This document shows positions 1 to 5,406 of a DNA stretch of 5,656 bases, one piece after another (position 1 is the first letter of the stretch; the number at the start of each line of letters is the position of its first letter). Position numbers and translations under genes: made by a program. The stretch comes from an uncultured Eubacteriales bacterium. GTDB lineage: Bacteria; Bacillota; Clostridia; Peptostreptococcales; Anaerovoracaceae. The notes below the pieces were generated by a model that saw nothing but the letters and a program-made list of their open reading frames with translations, did not search any database and was not told the DNA's origin. The DNA lies in NCBI GenBank assembly GCA_902793875.1, contig CADBFL010000120.1, forward strand, positions 1 through 5,656, read 5' to 3'.

Positions 1-278
1 GCGATGTGAGAAAAAGCCGTCCTGAGGTCCCTGCGGAAATAAAAGATGTCCGCTGCGATGATAAAAGGAAGGACGCATACAGCGATCTCGGCGACGGAAA
101 AAGGGACCGCCCCGAAAAGCCGGCCCGCTGACCCGGTGATCAGCGGATAGATGCTGACGCTGTACCACTCTGCAAAGCCGCTGACATACTTTGCGGCAAG
201 CAAAAGGATCACTGCTGAACACAGCAGGACGGCAGATGTCATCACATGGCGAAGCCTTTTGTGTTCCGGTCTCTTCAT
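1..278 (-). CDS. DUF3810-like membrane protein, N-terminal part (cut by window edge)
   Basis: Reading the minus strand from an ATG at 276-278 gives 92 uninterrupted codons that run off the left edge, so the C-terminus is missing. The product has a basic start (MKRPEHKRLRH), a hydrophobic segment at about residues 12-30, a short loop with the sequence EWYSVSIYPLITGS at 37-50, and a second hydrophobic segment at about 58-80 (VPFSVAEIAVCVLPFIIAAD). A loop with W/F-Y-S-x-x-I-Y-P followed by F-G-x-x-P-F-S-x-x-E-I is the pattern I know from DUF3810 integral membrane proteins. Their function is unknown, though some carry a metallopeptidase-like HExxH motif further on, which would lie outside this window. 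No clear ribosome binding site precedes the ATG, and an in-frame GTG lies 18 bases upstream, so the start is uncertain. It follows the LysR gene by 67 bases on the same strand with no clear terminator between, so co-transcription is possible. Confidence 0.7.
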   Translation of the reverse strand, partial: MKRPEHKRLRHVMTSAVLLCSAVILLLAAKYVSGFAEWYSVSIYPLITGSAGRLFGAVPFSVAEIAVCVLPFIIAADIFYFRRDLRTAFSHI

Positions 279-345
279 GGCTCGATGATACAGCACTGAG
301 AAAACAGATACAACTGCAGGATTCCCGAACGGCAGGCCCCGGCTG

Positions 346-1215
346 CTAGCGGATATTCTCCTTTATATAATCGATCACGGAGCGGGTCAGAGGGCCCGCT
401 TCTTTTACTGACCTGATGCCTATGCCGAGGGATCTGTGTGATTCGGGATCGAGCATCCTGTAATCATAGCTGCCGGGGAATCTTTCAAGCGTCAGTTCAG
501 GAAGTATGGATATCCCGAGCCCGTGCTGTACCATGGAAAGCACGGCGAAGTCGTCTCTCGACCTGTATCTGACCGAAGCGTCAAGGCCGGCGTCAAGCAG
601 TATCCTGTTTGCGTCAGAGTCATACTCGCGGTAGGTCATGATCAGAGGGTGGTCCTTCAGCTTTCCCACCGGAACATAGTCGTAAGCGGAAAGTTCGTGG
701 TCAGGAGGGAAAACCACGACCATGGGATCTTCGAGCACGGGTATGAATTCCACCTCGCCTTTTTCGGGGGCGCTCATCAGGGCAATATCCAGATACCCGC
801 TCCTGAGGCCCTGCAGCATCTCTTCCTGGCCGCTTTCGACGATGTTGAATTCCACCTCGGGATATTCATTCTGATAGTATCCGATCACCTGAGGCAGCCA
901 TGTCGATGAGGTGCTCACGTAAGATCCGATCCGAATGGAGCCCCTGTGGATGCCGCGGATCTCATCGGCCTCCTGGAGGAAACGCTCCTCCTGGGCAAGC
1001 ATCGCGCGCATCGCCGGCATGAGCTGCTTCGCCTCGCCTGTCGGCTCCACTCCTTTTTTAGTCTTGATGAGGAGGGGTATGCCGAGCTCATCTTCGAACG
1101 ATCTCATCATCTGAGTCAGATTGGACTGGGTATATCCGAGTATTTCACCCGCGCGTGTGAAGCTGCCGCTGTCAACCGAGGTCAGAAAGACCTTTACCAT
1201 CCTGAATGTATTCAT
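346..1215 (-). CDS. LysR-family transcriptional regulator
   Basis: This 289-residue protein has the usual length and layout of LysR-type regulators. An N-terminal winged helix-turn-helix covers about residues 3-60, with the signature SGSFTRAGEILGYTQSNLTQ at 16-35 and the wing region ELGIPLLIKTKKGVEPTGEA at 43-62. A linker helix runs to about 88. The effector-binding domain starts at GSIRIGS (92-98) and contains LDIALMSAP (142-150) and HGLGISILPE in its second half. The ATG at 1213-1215 is preceded by AAAGGAG five bases away, which fixes the start. The gene is divergent from a branched-chain amino acid carrier and shares a 229-base intergenic region with it. Classic LysR architecture suggests it controls that carrier and itself, possibly in response to a branched-chain amino acid or derivative. 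The effector cannot be read from the sequence. No truncation or frameshift is seen. Confidence 0.95.
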   Translation of the reverse strand: MNTFRMVKVFLTSVDSGSFTRAGEILGYTQSNLTQMMRSFEDELGIPLLIKTKKGVEPTGEAKQLMPAMRAMLAQEERFLQEADEIRGIHRGSIRIGSYVSTSSTWLPQVIGYYQNEYPEVEFNIVESGQEEMLQGLRSGYLDIALMSAPEKGEVEFIPVLEDPMVVVFPPDHELSAYDYVPVGKLKDHPLIMTYREYDSDANRILLDAGLDASVRYRSRDDFAVLSMVQHGLGISILPELTLERFPGSYDYRMLDPESHRSLGIGIRSVKEAGPLTRSVIDYIKENIR

Positions 1216-1256
1216 GGAAGCTCCTTTTGATCGACTGAGAATGTATTTCTGCTCGT

Positions 1257-1285
1257 ATTTTATATGTTAAAGAAATTAATATCAA
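1257..1285 (-). promoter_or_regulatory. Predicted sigma-A promoter of the LysR gene
   Basis: On the minus strand, TTGATA (1285-1280) is followed after exactly 17 bases by TAAAAT (1262-1257). This is a good match to a housekeeping promoter. Transcription would start near 1250, giving a leader of about 35 bases that contains the AAAGGAG site of the regulator gene. The -35 hexamer lies inside the AT-rich dyad at 1273-1304, so a regulator bound there would be expected to repress its own gene. That last point is inference. Confidence 0.65.
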
Positions 1286-1304
1286 CTATCATAACTATTA
1301 ATTT
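1273..1304. promoter_or_regulatory. AT-rich inverted repeat, candidate LysR operator
   Basis: AAATTAATA at 1273-1281 and its exact reverse complement TATTAATTT at 1296-1304 are separated by 14 bases. The dyad lies between the divergent promoters: it covers the -35 region of the regulator gene and abuts the -35 region of the carrier gene. LysR-type regulators typically bind such dyads in divergent intergenic regions. The repeat is AT-rich in an AT-rich stretch, so chance symmetry is possible, and binding by this regulator is inferred only from position. Confidence 0.45.
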
Positions 1305-1331
1305 TTCATCTACAGGCTGCCGCGCTATATT
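1303..1331 (+). promoter_or_regulatory. Predicted promoter of the branched-chain amino acid carrier gene
   Basis: TTTTCA (1303-1308) and TATATT (1326-1331) are separated by 17 bases on the plus strand. The -10 match is good and the -35 match is weak, as is common for promoters that need an activator. Transcription would begin near 1338 and give a leader of about 107 bases that carries the short upstream ORF at 1372-1389. The candidate operator dyad ends inside the -35 hexamer. Confidence 0.45.
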
Positions 1332-1363
1332 GATATCAGAAAGAAGGACCTCAAAAGGGTCAC

Positions 1364-1396
1364 GGAGATAAATGATATTACGCGTATGATCGCGTA
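1364..1396 (+). promoter_or_regulatory. Possible leader ORF (MILRV) and hairpin upstream of the carrier gene
   Basis: GGAG at 1364-1367 precedes an ATG at 1372 by four bases. The ORF reads Met-Ile-Leu-Arg-Val and stops at TGA 1387-1389. Three of its five codons specify the three branched-chain amino acids, directly upstream of a branched-chain amino acid carrier. A perfect 6-bp stem, TACGCG (1379-1384) with CGCGTA (1391-1396) and a six-base loop, overlaps the end of the ORF, so a translating or stalled ribosome would prevent it forming. No terminator with a T-run follows, so classical attenuation is not visible. With so few codons the composition may be chance. Confidence 0.3.
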
Positions 1397-1444
1397 TGAC
1401 AGAGATTAAGAAGCCGGGCGGCATTGAAAGAAAGAGGGAAAACG

Positions 1445-2788
1445 ATGAAAAAGGATCTCGGAACTAAAGAATTACTGGTAATGGGAGGAGCCCTGTTTTC
1501 GATGCACTTCGGAGCGGCGTGCATGCTCTTTCCGGTACAGTGGGGCAAGGACGCCGGCACGGTCCTGTGGCCGATGTTCATCGGAGTTTTCCTCTCGGGC
1601 GTCCTTCTTCCGTATTTCGGATATCTGGCGCTTGTGAAAGGCAACGGTACATTCCTCTCGATAACAGAGAAGCTCGCGGGAGGATTCGGGACATTCTTCG
1701 CGGCTCTTACGATATTCGTCATCGGGCCGCTGTACATGGTGCCCCGCATGAGCGCCGCGGCCTGGGCTGCCATAGCGCAGATCACAGGTCTCAAAACGGA
1801 CAGCTGGCTTCCCCCGGCAGCCTTCGCCGTCGTTTTCTATCTGATCACATACTGGTTCGTGGCAAATCCGGGCAAGGTGATAGACAAGATAGGAAACATC
1901 CTCTTTCCGGTGCTGATCATCGTGGTGACAGCAGTGATAGTAAAGAGCATAGTCAGCCCGATATCAGATAAGTGGGCTGAGCCTTCATTTACGCAGAATC
2001 CGGTCGTGCACGGATTCCTCGAAGGATATGCGACTGCGGATCTTCAGTGCGCGCTTCTCTTCGGCATTATCGTCGTGCAGGGCATAAGGAATGCGGGCAT
2101 AGAAGGGTCCGCGATAAATAAAAACCTGATAAAGATCGGCATCATAGGACTCGGCCTTCTCGCGGTCACGATACTCGGACACATGATAGCCGGAGCCAAT
2201 ACGGGAGGGACCATCGATCTGACGCTTTCCGCTCTGTACACTGAAATGGTGCTGCAGTTATGGGGGAGTTTCGGCGGGATACTGTTCAACATAGCTCTGG
2301 TCGCCGCGGCGCTGACGACAGCGGTCGGCGCGGTGTCTTCGACGTCGGGGATATGGGAGGAGATACTGCAGAAAAAGAACGGGAAGGTATTCACGTACAG
2401 GAACTTCTGCATCGCTTCGTGCGCTCTTTCATGCATAATATCCTTCGCGGATCTGGATACCATTGTCAGGGTGATCGGACCGGTGCTCGACGCCTGCTAT
2501 CCTGCCGCGATCGTGATCGCCATGTACTACTGCCTGTGCAGAAAGCATGACGACCCTGTAAAACTCAGGGCGGGGAAGTGGACCGTGATATGCGCCTTCG
2601 CGATCAGCGTCCTGCAGCTTGCCGTCAGATACAGCGAGATGTTCGGTCTCGGATGGGATGTTCTGAGCAGAGCGTATTACGCGCTTCCTCTGGCTGAGTA
2701 CAGCCTGGCGTGGCTGCCGGTATGCATCGTTCTGTATGCATGCCTTGCCGTTTCCGGCCGGCTCTTCCGAGGACGGCAGCAACGATAA
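1445..2788 (+). CDS. brnQ: Branched-chain amino acid transport system II carrier protein (BrnQ/LIV-II family)
   Basis: This 447-residue polytopic membrane protein should import leucine, isoleucine and valine by cation (usually Na+) symport, as known for the LIV-II family. Visible family features are the N-terminal block HFGAACMLFPVQWGKDAG (residues 21-38, equivalent to FGAGNLIFPPxxGxxAG), IGPLYMVPRMSAAAW (93-107), and GFLEGYATADLQCALLFGII (190-209, equivalent to GFLEGYxTMDxxxxLxFGI). About 12 hydrophobic segments run along the length, which is normal for the family. The reading frame is open from a TTG at 1424, but the ATG at 1445 has an AGAGGG site about seven bases upstream and starts at the expected family N-terminus, so I chose it. 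The first block has A-C where most relatives have G-N, so substrate or ion preference could differ. It is divergent from the LysR gene and followed by an intrinsic terminator, so it is probably monocistronic. Confidence 0.9.
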   Translation: MKKDLGTKELLVMGGALFSMHFGAACMLFPVQWGKDAGTVLWPMFIGVFLSGVLLPYFGYLALVKGNGTFLSITEKLAGGFGTFFAALTIFVIGPLYMVPRMSAAAWAAIAQITGLKTDSWLPPAAFAVVFYLITYWFVANPGKVIDKIGNILFPVLIIVVTAVIVKSIVSPISDKWAEPSFTQNPVVHGFLEGYATADLQCALLFGIIVVQGIRNAGIEGSAINKNLIKIGIIGLGLLAVTILGHMIAGANTGGTIDLTLSALYTEMVLQLWGSFGGILFNIALVAAALTTAVGAVSSTSGIWEEILQKKNGKVFTYRNFCIASCALSCIISFADLDTIVRVIGPVLDACYPAAIVIAMYYCLCRKHDDPVKLRAGKWTVICAFAISVLQLAVRYSEMFGLGWDVLSRAYYALPLAEYSLAWLPVCIVLYACLAVSGRLFRGRQQR

Positions 2789-2823
2789 GTCACGCGATAA
2801 AGAACGGCTGAAAATCAGCTGAT

Positions 2824-2857
2824 ACGACTGTTGAAACATGCAGTCGTTTTTTATTAT
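2824..2857 (+). terminator. Intrinsic terminator after the brnQ-type gene
   Basis: ACGACTG (2824-2830) and CAGTCGT (2841-2847) form a perfect 7-bp stem around a 10-base loop. The run of T at 2847-2852 and then ATTAT follow. It lies 36 bases after the carrier stop codon. A second, smaller stem just upstream (2805-2811 with 2815-2821, including one G-T pair) has no T-run of its own. The T-rich side is present only for plus-strand transcription. Confidence 0.8.
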
Positions 2858-2860
2858 CAT
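2831..2860 (+). promoter_or_regulatory. Predicted promoter of the acyltransferase operon, nested in the terminator
   Basis: TTGAAA (2831-2836) and TATCAT (2855-2860) are separated by 18 bases, and each hexamer matches the housekeeping consensus at five of six positions. The -35 hexamer is the start of the terminator loop, and the -10 lies just past the T-run. Transcription would begin near 2867, immediately before the AAGGAGG site at 2873-2879. This argues against the in-frame ATG at 2838 being a real start. Confidence 0.5.
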
Positions 2861-2897
2861 ATATCGTGTGAAAAGGAGGAAGGCGGACCGGTCCGGA

Positions 2898-3815
2898 ATG
2901 AAGATACGGGGATGCGGACGCCGCGAAAATATGATCAATATCAAAGGGGTAAAGCTGCCTGCATGGGGAGAAAGAAGGGACGGAAAGCTGCTGAAGGACA
3001 TCGACTCGATGCATTATATAATGCCTCTGATGTATCCTGACCGCTGCGACAACGAGGCCTATATCTCGGAACAGATAGACCTGACGAACGCCATGGCCTT
3101 TCTCGAAAAGAAGAATGCCGCAGACCCGGAATACAAGTATAACTTCTTCCAGCTGATGGTGACTGCGGTGCTCAAGACCATCACGCTGCGGCCTCAGCTC
3201 AATCGCTTTATCGCGAACTACAACCTTTATCAGCGCAATGAGGTGACAGCGGCCTTCACAGTAAAGAGGATCTTTTCGGATGACGGCGACGAGGCTCTGG
3301 CGGTCATCCATTCGAAAGAGGACTTCACTCTAGACAGTGTGCATGACGAGATATACAGGCAGGTGTCCTATGTCCGCCACGAGGGCAAGGATCAGTCCAC
3401 CGAAAGCATGGACATGCTCCAGAAGACTCCGCTGCCTCTGAAGAAGCTGCTCGGCGCCGGAGCGAGATTCCTCGACAGACGCGGTTGGATGCCGCAGTCG
3501 GTGATCGCTACCGATCCGTTCCAGCAGTCGGTCGTACTTTCGAATCTCGGCTCCATAAAACTCAAGGCGGGCTATCATCACCTGACCAACTGGGGCACGA
3601 CGTCGGTGTTCGTCATCATCGGAGAGATGAAAGAGAGGCCGTATTACGATGAGAAGGGCGCGGCAGAGATGCGCATGAGCGTCGATATCGGCCTCACCAT
3701 CGACGAGAGGATCTCCGACGGCTACTACTGCTCAAAGTCGGTCCGCCTGCTGAAGAAGCTCCTCGAGGAGCCTGAGCTTCTGGAGAGGCCTATGGGCGAG
3801 GCTGTTGAGTTTTAG
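2898..3815 (+). CDS. Stand-alone E2/chloramphenicol-acetyltransferase-fold protein (2-oxoacid dehydrogenase acyltransferase-like)
   Basis: The 305-residue product resembles the catalytic domain of 2-oxoacid dehydrogenase E2 acyltransferases but lacks lipoyl and E1/E3-binding domains. The fold-typical segments are the N-terminal CAT-like start RDGKLLKDIDSMHYIMPLM (27-45), VVLSNLGSIKLKAGYHHL (212-229), and IGLTIDERISDGYYCSK near 264-280. The last aligns with the active-site HxxxDG motif: Asp274 and Gly275 are kept, but the His position is Glu270. I recall the same D-E-R-I-x-D-G in clostridial relatives, so this appears to be a family trait rather than damage. The acyl donor and acceptor are unknown, and it may not be a conventional acyltransferase. 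The start is uncertain. AAGGAGG (2873-2879) is 18 bases from the ATG at 2898, with a 12-bp palindrome between. Alternatives are ATG 2838 (inside the terminator loop), GTG 2868 and ATG 2931. The next gene begins six bases after the stop. Confidence 0.8.
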   Translation: MKIRGCGRRENMINIKGVKLPAWGERRDGKLLKDIDSMHYIMPLMYPDRCDNEAYISEQIDLTNAMAFLEKKNAADPEYKYNFFQLMVTAVLKTITLRPQLNRFIANYNLYQRNEVTAAFTVKRIFSDDGDEALAVIHSKEDFTLDSVHDEIYRQVSYVRHEGKDQSTESMDMLQKTPLPLKKLLGAGARFLDRRGWMPQSVIATDPFQQSVVLSNLGSIKLKAGYHHLTNWGTTSVFVIIGEMKERPYYDEKGAAEMRMSVDIGLTIDERISDGYYCSKSVRLLKKLLEEPELLERPMGEAVEF

Positions 3816-3821
3816 CCCGAA

Positions 3822-4568
3822 ATGAAAGAGAAGATATCCTGTCGCTGCTACAGAATAATACGGTGGTTCGTCAAGCTGTTCTATCCGAAGATCACCGCTC
3901 ACGGGACTGAAAACCTCCCGGAAGGTGAAGCGTTCATTGCGGTGGGCAATCACTGCAAGATGAACGGACCTATAAGCTGCGAACTGTATTTTCCGGTCGA
4001 AAGATATACCTGGTGCGCCGGTGAGATGATGCATCTTAAAGAGGTGCCGGCCTATGCGTTTCAGGACTTCTGGTCGAGCAAACCCGCGTACAGCCGGTGG
4101 TTCTTTCGCATCCTTTCGTATCTCATAGCGCCTGTATCGGTATGCGTGTTCAACAACGCAAACTGCATCGGCGTTTATCATGATGCGCGCGTGATGTCGA
4201 CCTTCCGCACGACCGTGGATAAGCTGACGCAGGGAAAAGGCGTTGTGATCTTTCCTGAACACAATGTTCCGTATAACGATATACTGTGCGAATTTCAGGA
4301 ACGCTACACGGATGTCGCCGGAATGTATCATAAAAAGACGGGGAATGAGATCTGCTTCGTGCCCCTGTATATCGCTCCGGCGCTGAGAGGGATGTACTTC
4401 GGCAGGCCGGTAAGGTTCGACAGCAGCGCTCCTAAGGGCGAAGAGAGAAAACGGATCAATAAATATCTGATGGAGGAGATAACGGACATCGCCAAAGCGC
4501 TTCCGAAGCACACGGTGGTGCCGTATCCCAACATACCGAAGAAGGAATATCCCGTTAACAGAAAGTGA
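3822..4568 (+). CDS. PlsC-like 1-acyl-glycerol-3-phosphate acyltransferase family protein
   Basis: The 248-residue protein resembles the lysophosphatidate acyltransferase (PlsC) superfamily, whose members transfer acyl chains to a lysophospholipid or similar acceptor at the membrane. Motif I is seen at residues 43-50 as NHCKMNGP. The conserved NH is present, but Asp of the NHX4D catalytic pair is Gly. VVIFPEH (141-147) corresponds to the phosphate-binding motif III (FPEG in most members), and FVPLYIAP (179-186) to motif IV. A basic, partly hydrophobic N-terminus (RIIRWFVKLFYPKI, 11-24) could sit at the membrane surface. I recall HX4G in clostridial relatives, so the change seems lineage-wide, but substrate and activity should not be assumed. 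The ATG at 3822 lies six bases after the preceding stop with no convincing ribosome binding site, which suggests translational coupling. Its stop overlaps the next gene's GTG start. Consistent pairing with the E2-like protein suggests a shared pathway (inference). Confidence 0.8.
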   Translation: MKEKISCRCYRIIRWFVKLFYPKITAHGTENLPEGEAFIAVGNHCKMNGPISCELYFPVERYTWCAGEMMHLKEVPAYAFQDFWSSKPAYSRWFFRILSYLIAPVSVCVFNNANCIGVYHDARVMSTFRTTVDKLTQGKGVVIFPEHNVPYNDILCEFQERYTDVAGMYHKKTGNEICFVPLYIAPALRGMYFGRPVRFDSSAPKGEERKRINKYLMEEITDIAKALPKHTVVPYPNIPKKEYPVNRK

Positions 4569-4897
4569 CGGCCTACAGTATTATGGCAGACGGCAAATGG
4601 GTGATGACTGAGGACGATGCCCGCCGCGTCGATCTCAGCTATGAAGAGAAAAAAGGAACGGATCTGAGAGATCTGCCGAATTTCGGAATGCACAGGGCTG
4701 TAGATGACCGCGCCGGCAATGCTGAACTCAGGTGCGCCTTCTGCGGTTCCCGGGACCTGCAGACAGGCTTCGGAGGCTGCGGCGAAGGCTTCGGATACAA
4801 ATCCTTCAAGTGCCTGGCCTGCGGCGGAAGCTCGGATTTCGTATTCAGAGATGAGGCGGGAAAGTTCTTCCTCCCCGAAGACGATGTCTCCGGCTGA
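4565..4897 (+). CDS. Small zinc-ribbon protein, function unknown
   Basis: The 110-residue product is a soluble protein that I cannot assign to a named family. Its C-terminal half has CAFC at residues 57-60 and CLAC at 83-86, with a glycine-rich stretch between (TGFGGCGEGFGYKSFKC, 67-83). Two CxxC knuckles about 22 residues apart are the usual ligand set of a zinc ribbon, and the flanking F/Y residues fit a beta-ribbon. A further Cys lies at 72. The N-terminal half (residues 1-50) is acidic, without recognisable motifs. The GTG start at 4565 overlaps the acyltransferase stop (GTGA), so translation by termination-reinitiation is likely. An in-frame ATG at 4583 is the alternative, and neither has a clear ribosome binding site. 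Position makes it the third gene of the operon. It might bind metal, nucleic acid or a partner protein, which is speculation. Confidence 0.7.
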   Translation: MTAYSIMADGKWVMTEDDARRVDLSYEEKKGTDLRDLPNFGMHRAVDDRAGNAELRCAFCGSRDLQTGFGGCGEGFGYKSFKCLACGGSSDFVFRDEAGKFFLPEDDVSG

Positions 4898-4917
4898 TGT
4901 GCAGAAGGGTCTCCGTT

Positions 4918-4954
4918 TGCTGCGTAAAATTGTATATGCTATGGACCCGCAGCA
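4918..4954. repeat. Inverted repeat in the gap before the double-glycine gene
   Basis: TGCTGCG (4918-4924) and CGCAGCA (4948-4954) are exact reverse complements 23 bases apart. An odd palindrome, GCAGT-A-ACTGC (4952-4962), overlaps the right arm. There is no T-run, so it is not an intrinsic terminator. The AT-rich loop TATATGCTAT could hold a -10 element, but I found no good paired -35, so a promoter for the downstream gene is not called. The 112-base gap (4898-5009) holds nothing else I can support apart from the ribosome binding site at its end. Confidence 0.3.
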
Positions 4955-5009
4955 GTAACTGCCGCGTATACAGTTTGATCATATGTATTTCACCCAGGGA
5001 GGAGATATC

Positions 5010-5324
5010 ATGATAAAGGACAAAGACAATATGACAAATGATTATCAGCAGCTCGATCAGAAAGATCTCGACAAAGTATCGGGAGGAAACTCCGAAGAAC
5101 TTGCCGGAGACAGTATAGTATTGAGTAAAATGGGCTACGGCAGTCCGAAAAATGAAATCGATCTGATAACCAGACCTGCCCTCCGCCGCGAGGTCGTGAA
5201 GTGCTGGGCCAAGGCGGGCGTAGAATGCAGATATGACGGCTTTGTCAGGAACAAGTATTACATCAACGGCAAGAATGTCACACGCGAGGAAGCTCTCAGA
5301 TTCATACAGACCGGCAGAATATAA
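5010..5324 (+). CDS. Double-glycine leader peptide precursor (candidate RiPP or bacteriocin-like peptide)
   Basis: This 104-residue protein starts at ATG 5010, preceded at about five bases by GGGAGGAG (4997-5004). That is the strongest ribosome binding site in the window, and I prefer this start to an in-frame ATG at 4983. The first 26 residues end in DLDKVSGG. Counting back from the Gly-Gly site, Val is at -4, Leu at -7, Leu at -12 and Tyr at -15, the spacing that C39 peptidase-containing ABC exporters recognise. Cleavage would release a 78-residue core (residues 27-104). The core is mildly basic (14 Lys/Arg against 10 Asp/Glu), has two Cys (65 and 73), a GYG at 42-44, and a C-terminal block YYINGKNVTREEALRFIQTG (83-102) that looks like a folded beta-alpha unit. 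It is not Gly-rich and not Ser/Thr/Cys-rich, so it does not resemble a typical class II bacteriocin or lanthipeptide. I do not recognise the core family. No exporter, modifying enzyme or immunity gene is within the window. Confidence 0.75.
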   Translation: MIKDKDNMTNDYQQLDQKDLDKVSGGNSEELAGDSIVLSKMGYGSPKNEIDLITRPALRREVVKCWAKAGVECRYDGFVRNKYYINGKNVTREEALRFIQTGRI

Positions 5325-5343
5325 TTGCCTCACGGAACCGGGT

Positions 5344-5406
5344 CTCAGATGGAGGGAAATGGTTTTCATTCGGGCGGGACATGCCCGTCGAGGTCTCCAT
5401 TCTGAG
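5344..5406 (+). other. Branched stem-loop structure after the double-glycine gene
   Basis: CTCAGATGGAG (5344-5354) pairs with CTCCATTCTGAG (5395-5406) as an 11-bp stem with one bulged base. Inside it lie two smaller hairpins: AATG (5358-5361) with CATT (5367-5370), and CGGGC (5371-5375) with GCCCG (5383-5387). Together they would form a three-way junction beginning 19 bases after the stop codon. No T-run follows on the plus strand (TAAAAATCG), so it is not a standard intrinsic terminator. It may protect or end the transcript in another way, or be a regulatory 3' structure. The right arm overlaps the presumed omega-RNA guide. Confidence 0.45.

Noticed and set aside
279..345. GC-rich near-palindrome (GCAGGCCCCGGCTGC) between the LysR stop and the DUF3810-like gene as a terminator
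   Set aside because: Only four outer base pairs match before mismatches begin, and no T-run follows on the minus strand, so a terminator is not supported.
2838..2897. Longest possible start of the E2-like protein at ATG 2838 (MQSFFIII...)
   Set aside because: This ATG overlaps the loop and stem of the brnQ terminator, has no ribosome binding site, and lies upstream of the predicted transcription start. The extra residues do not resemble the family's N-terminus.
4884..4958. Short ORF reading MSPADVQKGLRLLRKIVYAMDPQQ in another frame across the end of the zinc-ribbon gene
   Set aside because: It looks protein-like and could hint at a frameshifted C-terminus, but it has no ribosome binding site and most of the longer frame is a shadow of the zinc-ribbon gene. 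Without homologues it cannot be supported.
4898..5009. Promoter for the double-glycine gene (TTGCTG 4917-4922 with TATGGA 4940-4945)
   Set aside because: Spacing is 17 bases, but both hexamers match the consensus poorly, so it is not listed as a feature. The gene may also be read from the upstream operon.
4845..5369. Minus-strand ORF of 174 codons opposite the double-glycine gene
   Set aside because: It overlaps two well-supported plus-strand genes, has no recognisable motif or ribosome binding site, and is best explained as a shadow ORF.
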